From Sycobia sp. Sy_11 (taxonomy: Eukaryota; Arthropoda; Insecta; Hymenoptera; Epichrysomallidae), in assembly GCA_018907035.1 (NCBI GenBank), contig JACCIC010000001.1:3794501-3858500 (forward strand): a stretch of 64,000 nucleotides of DNA. Direction: 5' to 3'. Made by a program: the position numbers and the translations under genes. The notes under the pieces are model-generated. The model made no database searches, had not been told where the DNA came from, and saw only the letters and a list, made by a program, of their open reading frames with translations. This document shows positions 1 to 13,227 of this stretch, piece after piece. Positions within the stretch are counted from its first letter, which is position 1. Every line of letters begins with the position of its first letter.

Positions 1-480
1 GAAGAAAAATATTTCGAGGAAAGTTATAGTAACCTTCAATCGATGGGAATCGAACGACTATAACCTACCTTACTGGCTCTTTGTTTCGTCTAGTGATCAT
101 AAATAGCGCGAGCTATGAATCCGTTGTAGAAGATCAAGATCTCAATCACATATTTTAGGAATGTCCACTATTAAACTCAACAAGAGCAGAACTCTGAGTA
201 CTGAGAACTCTTAAGTATAGCTATAAGCTTAAAATATAGCTCTTCCAATAAATACTGAATCATGTTTAGCAGTATGTAATGTCAATGTGCTCAAATACCT
301 CTGTATATTTCTTGAAAAATGTAATTTAAAAATTTAAAGTATCTATGATAAAATGAATTACTATAAAATGACTAAATATGATAAAATGACTACTGATTAT
401 ATGATTATGTTAATTATGCCAATGTTATAGCTGTATCAACCCTTGTAGGTTTGGATAGACTTAAATAATAAAAAAAAGGG
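1..480 (+). mobile_element. 3' end of a non-LTR retrotransposon (LINE relic)
   Basis: Around 95-200 one frame, with stops, reads like the C-terminal zinc-finger region of LINE ORF2 proteins: a His-Ile-x-x-Glu-Cys-Pro-Leu-Leu core followed by Arg. The stretch then turns AT-rich and ends in an A-rich tail at about 466-480. The upstream part of the element lies outside the window. The clade cannot be decided from this fragment. Confidence 0.45.
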
Positions 481-793
481 TTTGTTGAGATATTGTGTTA
501 TATTATATTATTTCGTACATTTAATATAAAAATTTTTAATTAAAATGTTTCTATTTTCAGGAACTAAACGATTTTTTAAATTGTAACGGTAATGGAATAC
601 AAGTATATATTATAATTAATTTTTCTAAACAACTTGATATTAATAATTTTAATATATTTTAAATAATTTAAAATTTAAATATTTTCGTAAAAGCGCAATA
701 TTTAAAATGGATTTTAACTTGATACAGCTGGAACTCCCAGTTGATACAAGTATATTTGATACAGCTAAATTCATAACTGGATTACTATAATGT

Positions 794-3700
794 CTACATT
801 ACAGTAGAACTAGAGGCTTCGTTTAAATGTGTTTGATCTGTATCAATACGAGTATTATTCGGTGGTGTACCATTGATAACATTTTCAATAAAAGATTTAA
901 ATGATGAAACTCTAGTAAATATTGCAGGTCTCACAGTATCATCGCAAAAAGCATCAAACTGGCTTAAAACACCGATGAGTTGATTTTCAAAAACTAGAGG
1001 TCCTCCTACATCTCCCTGAAAATAGAACATCAATTTGATTGTTGAAAATAGTTGCTTAGTTATAAATGAAAGAGTAATTTAATTGCAAAAGCCTTTAAAT
1101 ATGAAAATTCATGCATAAGAAAATTTTGTAGAAGCAGCCCGTAAGTATTGATTATTTTAAAAATATTACCAGGTTATTTCGTCTCACAAGAAAAACGGAT
1201 TATATTTTTTATATAATGATAATTATTTGTAAACAGAAACATCTACAGTAGATTCTAATGTCAACAGAAGAATTGCTACTTACTATTAATAAATTGTAAT
1301 GTCCCGCTGTTTACTTCTAAGTTTCTTAAATAAAAATAAATTAATTGTCAATTTTTCGGGTTCCATTATTTTGAAACCTCTTCTGAAGATACTAAAAACA
1401 ACAATAACTACTTGTCGAATGTACACATAAACGTAAAGGAACGCATATAGAAGGGTAAATAGGTCATAATAAGAAACAAATTTAATAATATATTACAAGA
1501 CAGTTATATATATTATTTTATTAATTATATTTGTCAGATTCGAGGGTGGTCCCAGAAGTACCTGGCCCAACAAATAAAACTCAAAACTTTTGGAAAAAAA
1601 TATAAATCTTTTTCAATATAATCTCCTTTTAGCTCTATACACTTTTTCCAACGATGTTCAATAAGTTCGATACTCTTTTTATAATAAGCATTGTCAAGCT
1701 TCTCATAATAGCCATTAACTGCCGACATAACCTCTTCATTGTTGGAAAATCTTTGACCACCGAGCCATTTTTTCAAGTCTGGGAACAGAAAATAATCCGA
1801 GGGAGCTAAATCTGGCGAATAGGGTGCATGAGGTAGCAATTAAAACTTTAATTCATTAATTTAGGCGATTGCAATAATGGATGTGTGAGCTGGTGCATTG
1901 TCTTGATGGGTCAACACTTTCTTCTTAGCCAAATACGGCCGTTTTCCCCTGTTTTTTTCGCTCAAACGTTGCAATAAGTTCGCATAATACTCGCCGTTGA
2001 TAGTTTTTGCTTTTTCAAGATAGTCAATAAAAATTATTCTACATGGATCCCAAAAAACCGACGCCATAACCTTGCCTGCAGATGGAACGGTTTTTGCTTT
2101 CTTTGGAGCCGGTTCTCCTTTTTGAGTTCATTGTTTTGATTGTTCTTTTGTTTCGAGTGTGAAGTGGTGGACCCATGTTTCATCCATGGTTATGAAACGG
2201 CGTAAAAATTCGGCTTTATTTTTGCGAAACATTGCCAAACACTCAACTGAAACATCTTCACGACGCTGTTTTTGTTCCATTGTGAGCAAACGCGGCGCCC
2301 GTCTTGCGCACAGCTTTGTCATCTCCAAATTTTCAGTTACTATGCGATGTACCACACTTTTTGAAACACCTACAATGTCTGCTAACTCACACACTTTCAG
2401 TCAACGATCATTCAGTATCACCTTGTGAATTTTCTTCAACATTTCTGGAGTCGTTTGGTCGACCACTGCGATGCCCGTCTTGATAGCTCGTACGGTCTCG
2501 TTTAAACTCTGCTATCCAATATTTTACTGTTGCAAACGAAGTAGCAATCTCACCCAGAGTACAGTCTAGTTCAGCTTTTATATTGGTTGGGCTAAGGTCT
2601 TTCAAATAAAAGTATTGTATCATATAACGATAACCAATTTTTTCCATGATTACAAATTCACTGAAAACGTTCAGTATTGATGGCTTTCAAACAAATACTA
2701 AACATCATGTCGTCTTCAAACTTGAGACATATGCTTTATATATTGTGTACTTTCTAATACGGTGGTATTTTTTGAGCAATTACGGCCACCTCTAGGTCAG
2801 GCCACGTACTTCTGGGACCACCCAGGTATAATTAATAAAAAAAGAATTTTAGTTTTTAAATTCAACTCTAATACAACTGTATATTACTGATTTATATTGG
2901 GTGTAGAAGTAAGTTTCCAGTGTTTTGTTTTCAAAATGTGAGGTTTCATTATGATAACATGGTTACATATCCTTTATTCAAAGTATTGTCCATTCGAATC
3001 TATATCTTTTTCCTATCCGGGCCAAAAGAATTTCTCGTCTTCTAAGCCCAAGAACGTATCGATCCAATTTTCAATTCCCTCTACTGAACTGCAGCGTATT
3101 CACGTAAGAGCGTTCTGCATTGATCTAAATAAGTGGTAATCAAATATCGCTAAGTCTGGACTGTAAAGCGGGTGAGGCAGAATGTTTACAATTCACCAAA
3201 TAGTTTTTGACCAAAGCCGCAATATGTGGCTGGACGTTATCGTAATGAAAAATGACGGATTCATGCCTGGTCTCATATTCTGGCTGTTTCTCCTATAATG
3301 CTCGCTTCAAATATATAAGTTAGTTTTAATGCAATGCTCCTTTGCTGGTTTGACCACTCGGAAGCAGTTCGTAGTATACGATAATCTTTTGATCTCACTA
3401 TATGCAGATCACGACCTTATTTACATGAATATTTCGTTTCAGAGTCCATTGGCCATACTCGCCGGGCTTAGTCCACGATTGTTTACGATTAGGGTTATCA
3501 TAATAAATCCATTTTTCATCACCAGTGACAAAACGATGCAAAAATGATTTATTTTAATATCACTACAGCATTATTTCGGACATGTAAAATCAACATTAGA
3601 AGTCTCTCGGGTTCAATTCATACAGCACCCAGTTTCCTATCTTTTAAATGAATCCCAATGCTTCTAGGCACAGAGAAACGGCTTGTGGCGTGACGCCTAA

Positions 3701-6700
3701 TGATGTAGCAAGTTCTTTTTTAATCTTACATGGATTCACATTTCGCAAAGCGTCTAATTCTACATCTTCAAAACGTTTCGGCTCTCCGGAACGATCCTTC
3801 TCTTCGAATTCAAAATCGCGATAGGTCTCAGCCGCACTTATCTTTGGTTATTATTATGACTTGTTTATCCTTATAAATATTCTCCTACACGATTCTTCGC
3901 GTATTCGACAAGTACGTACTCGCTGGCACTGTACTTACTATTCTGCGATTCAAAGAAAACTTTTTATATATTGTTTAGAATTTGTATATATAATTTCAAA
4001 TTATGATTTATTATTGTTTTTAGTGTTTTCTTGAAGGGTTCAAAAATAATGAAAGTTAAAATATTAACAATTAATTAATTTTTATGTATTTTAAACGCCT
4101 TAGATATAAAAATAATATATTCAAAGTGATTTATAAATATGCTTAATTATTTTACTCACCACACAAGCACCGGCTGCTCCTAAACTGTTTAGAGGAACGC
4201 CTAACCCACATAGTTGAGTTTCCACTGCAAGAACGAATTTACTACACTTTCTGCGGCTTAATATTTTATAAGGCAAACTCCTTAAGTGCCAATCTAGTAA
4301 ACCTCTGTAGGACATTCTGTGATTTATATCATTAGGTAATCTAACTACTGTCGATTCTGCCATATAATATCCGTAAGCGGATAGAAAACCTACTTTCTTT
4401 GAATATGTAGAACTAGATTTAGGTAAATCAACTTTCGTCACACGAGTGTGTAGAGCAAAATCCAAGCTTTGGCTTAACTAGAATATGATATGTATTTGAT
4501 ATGATACGTTACATTAAAAGGTTAAATCTTTAACTTTAAATATAAGCAAAATTAATATATTTCTCTCTTGGAATAAGTAAATTCTATGTATCTCAGTCAT
4601 TGTTCATAAATGACTGAGATTTCTTTGTTTGTATGCGAGAGATAAATTAAAATATAGTTAATTATTCAAATATAAATACATAGAATTGTGTATATAAAAA
4701 TTAATGCTTTATTTGTATAATTTGAACATTGGTTAGATGATGCGATTATTATAGATCGTTTCTAATTGAAGTCGCAAAAGAAGAGCTTCAATTTGACCCA
4801 CTAATTCTTTTATTCTATTATTGTTCAAATTTTATCTTTATAGTTATTACTCCAAAACTATTTGACAAATTCCATAAAAATTTTATAATTTTACTATCAA
4901 AGAGCAGGATACCATAAAAAATATTTAAAAAAAAAAAATTTTTTTAAGAGATACCATATGATCAAATTTGACCCGGACGGGTGCATTTAAAGTCCGCGCG
5001 TAAATTGAATCGGTAAAATTTTTTTCCGATATTGGTACAACCTTTCTTGATGTCCGTGTGAAATTTGAGCACCATATCTTCATTAGTGTGTGTTTGTCAG
5101 CTGTTTGTTTACGACGCAAAAAGTTTGTTTGGCGATATTGACTATGGACCATGGTGCGTTCCTAGAAGCGGATTTTTCGGAAACAGGAAAATGTCACAGG
5201 GAGCCAAACCCAGCGAATACGGTGGTTGAGCAATGACTTTCATTTCGTGTTTGGCCAAAAAATCAGACACAATCATGCTGGAATGCGCCGGTGCATTATC
5301 ATGGTGAAAAAACCATGAATTATCTGCCTATAAATCTGGTCGTTTACGACGAATTGTTTCACGTAGACGCCTTAAAATGGCCAAGTAGTACTCCTTATCG
5401 AACTTTTGATCTCCTGAAACGAATTCATGGTGAACCGCCCCATGGTAATCGAAAAAAAACGATGAGCATCACCTTGATTTTCGGTGGATGAGTGACTTAC
5501 ATGAGGCAAGTTTTCGACGACTTCACGACCTTTACTAAATGCTTTGTGCCAATTAAATATTAGGTGCACAATTAATTTTCCGCCGTTTGGAAAAGATGGC
5601 GCCACCGATAAGATAACATCGAAATTCTCAGCTGTAAAAATCGTATAGTATATGTTGACATCTAAAAGCAGTATAACCTTTTAATACCTCTGACTTTTTG
5701 CTAGCATCATTTAGTTTTCAACTTGTTAAGATGTCAAGTTTTGAGCCAAGTAAGCGTCATTTGCGTGAATTGTTAATGTATTTCTTTGATTTAAAGCAAT
5801 CTATAGCTAAAGCACATCGGCTATTCATAGAAGCATATTGTGATGTTAATTTGACAAGGGAATAATTTAGCTGCAACTTTTTCCATGTTAGAATTTCTAG
5901 ATAAAATCTTGTGAATCAATCTGTACGATATTCGACTCATCTTACTAAGTTGATCAATAGTTCGCCGTCAGTTTTCATGTACGAAAGCATTGATTTTGTC
6001 AACGTTTTCGTCACTTCTTGACATTGCTGGGCGTCGTAAATATAGAGTCGGTCTTCCTGACATTGCCGAAATGGAAAAAGGTAGTTGACTAAAAATATTC
6101 CTACCGGTGAATCAATACACTAACAGCAACAGAACTTAGTACACTAACTCAGGAGACGTTTCTCTAACGTAAACCTGACCGAACAATGACCATCTCCACC
6201 CTTTCCCACCACTACCTATCTCGGGATGACTTCTACGGCGAGATTCGCATTCGATTAAACGAAGACCACAGTCTCCGCAGAACTCATCCCAAGGCATCTG
6301 AATATCTTTTTCTACCGCCCGAACACGAAAGTACGATATTTTCCCGTAGAAGTTGTATATAATATATAGTATATATATATATCAACGATTGGTCTTTATA
6401 AAGTATTTGAATTTCAATTTTATACTGGTGTTTAGTGCGTTCACAGTTCAAAAATTCTTTCTGACTTTCATATGGGAATCGGAAAGTATACGGAAATGCA
6501 TTGCAGCATTGCCAAATCTATGTACTGGCAACTTACTGCTGATATTTCGGAATTAACCCTGCATGTACTGCAAGTTTACCACGCATGCACATACGTATCA
6601 CGTGTAATCTTTATATTAACAAGATGCATTTTATTTTATCAATGTTTGTACAAACTATTGAATTTTATATATAATTTTTAAATAAAATACAATTACGTCT

Positions 6701-6814
6701 GATAGATATGAAAAAGCTGCATCTTCCTTCAGTATACGGAATTGAAATTTTTAACACGAAAATTACAAAGGCGTGATTTAAATTATTGATATACAACATA
6801 TATATGTATGTATG

Positions 6815-6866
<52 letters not shown>

Positions 6867-7650
6867 GCAGGTATTATTTAAGAAGAGTTCGTCAATATTT
6901 TTATTTTTTTAAAATCTGCAATTCGCAGGTTGATATCCAGTCGGTATTGTATATTATGTACCCCTTTCCTCCCCTTTCATGCATTGATTTATTCCTATAG
7001 TTGTTTGTCCTATCATTATGTCGAGTTCTTTAGTGATGGAATAAGTAGTAAGTAGCTCAAGTAGTAAGTATCTATACCTTAATTACTGCAATGTTGTTTT
7101 CCATATTTCGCTTCTTGAAACTTCCAGGTATATAAATTTTTTCAACCTCAATAGCTTTTATTGCTTCATCGGTAAGATTTTTTGCTCCAACCTTTGCCAC
7201 ATACCATCTTTCATAAGGTTTATCGGAATCATCTGTAAAACAACTGGCAATCGTTACTAAATGATCCTTGTCAACTGCAGCAGCCGCACATGGTGCATTT
7301 GGTTTATCATCCGGATATCCTTTAACAAGTAGGGATGCTTGATGTAGATAGTCTTCGTCTTCAGCTTTTACGCCACCAATTAAGGTTTCTATTTTTAAAC
7401 CGCCGACTAAAGGAAATAAATAATTTTGAAACATAAAAATCCGATTTATAATAAAAAATTACTTTTTTTTAATAATTACTGGTTACTCATATATAACGTA
7501 TTTAGTATAATTCAGAGTAAAAGAAAAAATGTTCTTATCTACAAATTTATGAATATTTTAATTTAGTAAATATGAAAACTAATTACCAATAGTAGTACAA
7601 GTAGTGATGAATATATAAGCGAATAGCTTATGGATATATTGTGGTGCCAT
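794..7650 (-). CDS. Secreted serine protease homologue 1 (catalytically dead, chymotrypsin fold)
   Basis: Four exons on the minus strand: 7587-7650, 7078-7406, 4160-4477 and 794-1015, all with GT/AG borders, totalling 933 nt (310 aa). Exon 1 is a start Met plus a hydrophobic signal peptide and ends in phase 1. Exon 2 carries a short propeptide, an LIGG at the usual mature N-terminus, the Cys42-Cys58 region ending TIASC (normally TAAHC, so catalytic His is Ser) and NNIAVIK (normally NDIALIK, so Asp is Asn). Exon 3 has the KC...QLCG pair. Exon 4 opens GDVGGPL (normally GDSGGPL, so Ser is Val). No clip domain is present. The fold and the three expected disulfides look intact, so this is a pseudoprotease, not a broken gene. 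Introns 2 and 3 are packed with mariner relics. The substrate or partner cannot be read from the sequence. Triad-less homologues in insects act as cofactors, haemolymph or venom proteins; which applies here is unknown. Confidence 0.85.
1544..2823 (-). mobile_element. Mariner element, irritans-like, decayed
   Basis: Terminal inverted repeats match closely: gggtggtcccagaagtac at 1544 and its complement ending at 2823. The minus strand encodes a transposase in four broken pieces. The N-terminal helix-turn-helix (2408-2647) starts MEKIGYRYMIQYFYLK. The linker and first catalytic Asp (MDETWVHHFT) lie in 2128-2394. The second Asp (HQDNAPAHTS) lies in 1861-2067. The last Asp with its SPDLAPSDYFLFP motif lies in 1534-1839. 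Frameshifts and stops separate the pieces. It sits in intron 3 of serine protease homologue 1. Confidence 0.85.
2897..3980 (-). mobile_element. Mariner relic, mellifera-type
   Basis: The right-hand end at about 2897-2923 (ttgggtgtagaagtaagtttcc) resembles the termini of the mariner at 51383. Minus-strand fragments include HRFVTGDEKWIYYDN (complement of about 3500-3545), which carries the first catalytic Asp. Fragments around HYDN and SPDLA follow in shifted frames (complement of about 3150-3280). The copy is heavily frameshifted and its left end is not sharply defined. It lies in intron 3 of serine protease homologue 1, directly beside the previous mariner. Confidence 0.65.
4950..5558 (-). 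mobile_element. Mariner relic, C-terminal half (cecropia-like)
   Basis: The complement of about 5215-5500 reads, with interruptions, as the C-terminal catalytic half of a mariner transposase: VHHEFVSGDQKFDKEYY, then RRLRETIRRKRPDL, FFHHDNAPAHSS and APCDIFLFP. Stops and small indels break it. The part below 5160 is repeat-like but unassigned. Its N-terminal half may be the minus-strand fragment at 5866-6110, with a foreign insertion between them. Confidence 0.6.
5558..5865 (+). mobile_element. 5' fragment of a mellifera-type mariner
   Basis: It begins with a terminal repeat (ttaggtgcacaattaattttccgcc) near 5558. An ATG at 5731 starts MSSFEPSKRHLRELLMYFF, the usual N-terminus of this subfamily. 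The match stops near 5865, so only about 300 bp remain. It is closely related to the fuller copy at 51383-52663. It runs opposite to the mariner pieces on either side, so it probably inserted into them. Confidence 0.65.
5866..6110 (-). mobile_element. Mariner relic, N-terminal HTH part
   Basis: The complement reads in pieces as the second helix-turn-helix region of a mariner transposase (DQLSKMSRISYRLIHKIL, then KVAAKL), as seen in the cecropia-like copy at 13228. No intact frame remains. It may be the other half of the relic at 4950-5558. Confidence 0.4.
6111..7077. other. Intron 2 sequence of serine protease homologue 1, no gene seen
   Basis: The stretch is AT-rich apart from a mixed-composition patch at 6160-6340. 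It includes a (TA)n tract at about 6808-6862 preceded by TATG repeats. Short open frames here are not supported by any recognisable domain. Confidence 0.5.
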
Positions 7651-9191
7651 ATTGTGATATTAGCAGTCTTCTTCCATGTAGGTATTATTAGTAATGATAT
7701 AGATTAGTTAAAAACTGGGTTACTTATATATGACACTTATTGTACAGTTCCTGATAAGTTATTTAGTTCTCGTTTTGTAAGTGTTTAAAGACTTGTGTTT
7801 TAAAATTCTTCGTGTAAAATATTAGTTAGATTATATTATAATATAAAATGCAGTTGTAATTTGATGTCATTTGCATACAAATATTTACAAACTAGAATTT
7901 ATTTTTAGAAATCAAGAAGAAGAATTATCATTCTAGACAGTTCGTTAAAGAATTACTAAAAATAATCCTCCACGTATGCACGTATCTATTTGTCTAGCTG
8001 TCACTAAAATATGTTAAGTAATGGTTAATACCATATGCAATGGTTAAGTAAAACTAGAAAGTTTCAACATAAAATAGTTCAATAAAATAAATTAGTGGTT
8101 ATCTTTGAGTATGTATAAAAAAAGCTTTTCATTAAATGAAAACATGAACTGAAGGTAAGGGAAGAAATCACTATTGTTTACGTTTCTTCTAATTTCTGGA
8201 TTCATCAGTAGGATGATATGATTAACATCCTAATTCTCGATGTACAATGATAAACCATTTGATTTAGCATTATTTACATTATCACAAAATTAAATTTGTA
8301 ATTGTGAGAGAAAATATAAATGAATTAATGAAATTAATAAAATTTTCATTAAGCCTACATCGTTAAGTTATTGAATACATGCTACAATGGTTGTTTTGAT
8401 GATCAATATTACGCTTTAATTATAAACTATAAGGATCATTTTTCAGTCAGTGTACAAGTTTTAAAATAATTCAATCGACGTTATTTCGAGAAAAATACTA
8501 AGATCCAAATAAAATGCACGAAGTTCGCGAATATCCTTAAGTATGTAAGAACAAATTTCCATTAGTAAGAAACACAATTTGAAATAACAGAACATTTTTG
8601 TCAATTTCATTTTTACTTTAATATTTTTCATCATAATAACGTCAATATGATTACTTTAGTTATATAATAAATTTGAATCTACTTTTCTAAAAAAAAAATT
8701 TTGAAATATAAAAACTTGGAATAAAAATTAAACAATCGATAATGGTATATATTTGAACTTAAAAAACAAATAAAGTAAAGATCATCATTTGTTACTAATA
8801 AGAAAAACGTAGAAAAGTCACTGACTCGTACATAATACTAATTACGTAAATAGCATCTATAAATTTTTCTCGTGATCCAGGATATTAAAAAATCATCAGA
8901 AACTTTAATATAATGATCAGTGTTCAGGAAAAACCAGGTACCTTGATCGCGGGGCTTATTATTTTTTTATTTTTTTTTTATTTTGCTACAAGATGCTCTG
9001 TTCAACTCGCTTACAATGAGTAGCTAAATCATTCAAAAAACAAGCTAATACATAAATTAATCGATTTTTTTCTGCTTTTTCAAATGGTACTACATTAATG
9101 TTTACCTGAAGCTCATTTTCGCTACCAAAAATTGACTTGCCAATTCAAATTTATTTATAAGTTGATTTTATTTTCAAATCGATGAGAACTA
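7651..9191. other. AT-rich intergenic stretch, nothing recognised
   Basis: This is the 5' flank of serine protease homologue 1. No ORF with domain content, no RNA gene and no terminal-repeat structure could be recognised. A promoter for the gene must lie just beyond 7650, but no clear TATA box or initiator can be called. Confidence 0.4.
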
Positions 9192-9616
9192 TTAACACTC
9201 TAAAGTGTTGGGATTTGAGAAATTTCAAAAGCTCCGTTTTTCTATAAAAAAGTAAGTTTAGGCCATGCACAAAAGACTAAACTAAGACCAAGCCTTTGGC
9301 AGATCGGAGCATGACGCCTCCAGGCGTCATTCCGGCCCGGTGCTATAATGCGCATGGTAATTTTTTCTTTTTCGTAAAAAACGTTTGGAAGATTTCCTAA
9401 GCCTCAAAAATGTTTTCGTAAGGTTTTTTTGGGTTGCTGAATTCGATTCTGCAATAAAACATTCCAAATTCAAAATGGCGGATGAAAGATGGCGACCAAC
9501 TTGAACTAAAATTGTTTTTTTTTCTTTCATTAACCTTAAGGACCCACTTAGTTGCGCTTGATTAATGAAAAAATATATGACGTCTGTAGGCGTCATCCCA
9601 GCCTTCTAAAGGCTAA
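9192..9616. mobile_element. Non-autonomous piggyBac-like element, copy 1
   Basis: The left end starts TTAACACTCTAAAG; the right end reads, inverted, TTAGCCTTTAGAAGGCTGGGATGACG. The ends are thus imperfect inverted repeats at a TTAA-type target. Two short palindromes of the form atgacgcct..aggcgtcat lie at 9311-9330 and 9577-9596. The segment gtaaggtttttttgggttgc near 9418 recurs at 47412. No transposase is encoded. Confidence 0.5.
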
Positions 9617-9904
9617 AGAAAATCATTTTTTTATTCTATATCTATAGAACATAAGGCGTTAATTTGCACGATAATCATTACGGCCACAAAACTAATTTGG
9701 AAAACCGCTCGATCTCATCTGCTCGAGTATATTCGTGCTGTGTCAATTACACTCAAATGAAAACATGTTATAAATGTACATACTTGTGCACTAAATTTAT
9801 AAGTATGCACATACTTAACACATTTTCTTACGCATGTATTATACACATAAATATACAGAGACTTAATCGGACTCAACATACCAAACAATTATTCTACTTA
9901 CATA

Positions 9905-9908
9905 ATAT

Positions 9909-9968
<60 letters not shown>

Positions 9969-9980
9969 ATATATATATAA
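9905..9980. repeat. (TA)n microsatellite
   Basis: A run of about 25 TA units is followed by a short TATG interruption and a second, shorter run. Similar tracts occur at 6812-6862, 22927-22981, 25253-25300, 33545-33587 and 41134-41170. Confidence 0.95.
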
Positions 9981-10526
9981 ACATATAAACATGGGTTAAA
10001 ATTAATAATTCTACTTACGTCGACTGGTATAAATGAAACTCATAAATATTTTTATTGGTCGTACAGTCTGTTTAACAAATTAATATAATCAAATATGATA
10101 AACATTTTCGCTATATCGAAACAAAACTTCCTTTACGGGTTTTACATCCTTCCAGTATTCTTGATTTTTCAGACTTTCTTACGAAAAACCTGTAGATTTA
10201 TATTTAAAATTTTCCTTCCTTTTCTAAAAAATATTTCTTATCTTGCCACTGTGGTCAATTTTTTTATCTAATCGAGATTGATCTGATAAGCAACGGGATA
10301 CATCGATTAAAACGTTTGGGGCGTTGTGAAATAAATATACTCTTATCTTTTGCAGAACTATATGCATCACAAATGTTAAATTTTCACATTCATTAACATA
10401 TTCTATAACATAATCGTTAACTTATAATTTACAGATTTTATCGTATAAATTCTACTAAGTTTACTGTAATCGTCATAATGATATAAAATATTTTACCGTT
10501 AATATCTACAATTTAAAGGAACTACA

Positions 10527-10592
10527 AACATCAGTATGAATGATCGATAAAATTTCCTGAAGGAAATTTTATCGATCATTCATACTGATGTT
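10527..10592. repeat. Perfect 32 bp inverted repeat with 2-nt loop
   Basis: The arm at 10527-10558 (starting aacatcagtatgaatgatcg) is exactly complementary to 10561-10592. Only two bases separate the arms. Such a hairpin is too tight for a usual pre-miRNA loop and looks more like a recent fold-back event or a cruciform-prone site. Confidence 0.9.
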
Positions 10593-10614
10593 AATCTAAA
10601 TTTTAAATACTGAT

Positions 10615-10682
10615 TATGATATCTGATAAAGATAGTTCACTAAATCCTTATGATATCTGATAAAGATAGTTCACTAAATCCT
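10615..10682. repeat. 34 bp direct tandem duplication
   Basis: Two identical adjacent copies start with tatgatatctgataaagata at 10615 and 10649. They lie 22 bp after the palindrome, which suggests that both came from local replication slippage or template switching. Confidence 0.95.
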
Positions 10683-13227
10683 ATAAAAAATGTCCATTCA
10701 TATGCTCATAATTAAAAATGTACTTTTGAAAATCGTGACAGACGATATTTTAAATTGCGTTCTTTACTCCAATATATAAAATTAAAGCACAATATTTTTG
10801 AGAAAACACCAAAAAGAAATTCAGCAAAATTTTTCTGTTAGCAATGTTTTGGTACCTTTTTGAATTTCATAATCTTTTTATTTATGATTTTTATGAGAAT
10901 CGTTGAAGTCTCGCAGAAAATCCTATTAAAAATAGTCATTATATATCAGAATTAAGTTATGAAGGCGATTATGATAATTCAAATTATAATATTTTATTAA
11001 AAGATAATTCAAAATATTATATAAAGGTTAATAATATCCATTATGAGATGACTTTTATAATATCCATTATGAGGCCTTTTTTATAAAACCAGAAATGGAA
11101 GAAAAATTGCCGAAGAGATTCAGGAATTAGAAATCTATAAAACGAAGAAAATAAAATTAAAAAGAATTTTTGAAAATACCCCTAATTTTCTCGATTCTTT
11201 TGCTATAGATTATGAGTATTTAAAAAATTGCAAAAAAAAACCAAAAGCATTCTTAGTACCTATAAGTATTAAAATTGGAAAAAAAACCAGAATTTTCTAA
11301 GGACGGAATTTCTTATGTCATGAAATTTATATCGGTAAATATTTAGGTGATTCCTTTGCCAAAAGTATTAAGTAACTTTTTTTAATTAGAAAGTATTTTT
11401 TAGAATCCACCAAATACGTTAATTACTAAAGCACGATTTAGAAATCATTTCAAATGAAATACAAGGAAAATATTGAAAATTTAAATATTCTGTTATAGAT
11501 CAAATTAACTTCTTATTAATATTGTATTTTAACGAGTATGAAACAACTATGAAATAACTCACAAAGTAATTGCTAAAATAGTAAATTTATATCTGATTAT
11601 TCAATTATAAATTTCTAAATTAAAGTTAGAAAATAAATTCGTTTTTTTTGCTTAATACACTTTGTAAAACGTTATGTAAAAATGAAATACTATTTTAAAC
11701 AAGAATAGATCAATTCTATTATTTACAAGAAATTTAAATTAAAATACTACTTAACGACAATAACAAAAAGCAATTGTAATTTGAAATCTATTACTAGTAA
11801 GTATAGACGATAATCTAGGTCAGCACTCAATTGTTGGCATTTTTAGTGAGCTTTAAAGCGAATTATTTTCATATTTCCTTAATAGAAATGAAATAAATAC
11901 AATTCTTGTATAGTTAAGGATAAAAAAAATTATAATGAACTATTAGTTTAGGAAACTCTAAATTATCTGGTCTGAAATAAGACTGCGTTTTTCATAAAGA
12001 ACGAACATGTCATAAGTAATCTTGGAATCAATGCTATACACGATATATACTTAAAGGTACATAATTTATAGGCGTTTGATATTATCGTGCACTTCGTATT
12101 AAATAATTGATTTACAAAGACAAATCTTTGAATTTAGATAAAGTAAAAAAAGTATACATTCTGAATATGTATATAAATACAGTATTTACCAGCTTAAGAA
12201 AATTCAAGAATCTCATAAAAAAATACCTTTTATGGATAATTTTTCTTGTGTTCTTGAATTTCAATTACTGACATAGACAATATTTGTACCATAGCTGCCA
12301 TCGACACTATGCGCAACAAATTTATAGCATTTTTTCTTATCTCAAATAAAAGCATCAAGAATGTGATAAGTATATCGTCTAACGTCTACTACAAAAATTA
12401 TCCAAAATTATCAGTTACTCAGCATTTTCAAAATTCATTTTTTCTCTGTAAGAAACATTAAAACAAATTGTGGAAGCTAGATCTGATAATTCTTGAGGAC
12501 AATAATCTTCAAAATCTATTTCATTTATAGTTTTGTAACCAATTGTGTGTATCCACGTGGTTTATGTTATTATTAAAAAAATACAACGTGATTTTTTTCA
12601 CCAATAAGATACTTTTTAGAGTTATGAATAAATTTTCTTCAGATACATTTTATTTGATTGAAGTAATAATTAATCAAGGATTAAATTCCCAAGAGATGAC
12701 AGAACTCGATACCACAAAATCCTCGTCCATGAATTTCTTTTAATAAAGATTGACCTTTGTTTTTACAAAGTTTAAGCAATTTTCTTAATGTAACGCTAGC
12801 GACTTCTAAATAATCTTATTAACGATCTAATAATTTTCATGAACTTACCAATTCTGTTAAGGATTATGTTACACCCCTTGAAAATAAATAAATAAACGAA
12901 TATCCTATCCTCACTGGACAATTCATTTTCTAATATGCAACAAAGAACTGGTAATATAATAATATTATCTTGTTCAATCTACCTGAAATAGTAGTATCAT
13001 CCGATCACGATCAATATTTTAATAAACTGCTTGTGATATTTTTGTCCATCGACCATGTGAATATTCAATCTTGTCAGAGAATTGGTAAACCGTGTGTTTC
13101 CGAATTCAGGTACAATTGATCCAGACAAATTATAAAACCGACTTCCAGCAATCAATGATACAATAAAAATAGAGAAATTACATTTAAAAGAATTAGACGT
13201 CGAAACGAAGAAATTTAGCGAAACATA

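Larger units (their letters stand above)
9981..13227. other. AT-rich stretch without a recognised gene
   Basis: It contains a 32 bp inverted repeat at 10527-10592 and a 34 bp tandem duplication at 10615-10682 (listed separately). About 10960-11320 has long lysine-rich, coding-like runs in mixed frames (for example AIDYEYLKNCKKKPKAF), but they match nothing I know. Everything else is low-complexity AT. Confidence 0.4.

Noticed and set aside
10960..11320. Lysine-rich coding-like sequence suggesting an old viral or mobile-element gene
   Set aside because: Frames are short, composition is extremely AT-rich and no motif matches any family I can name.
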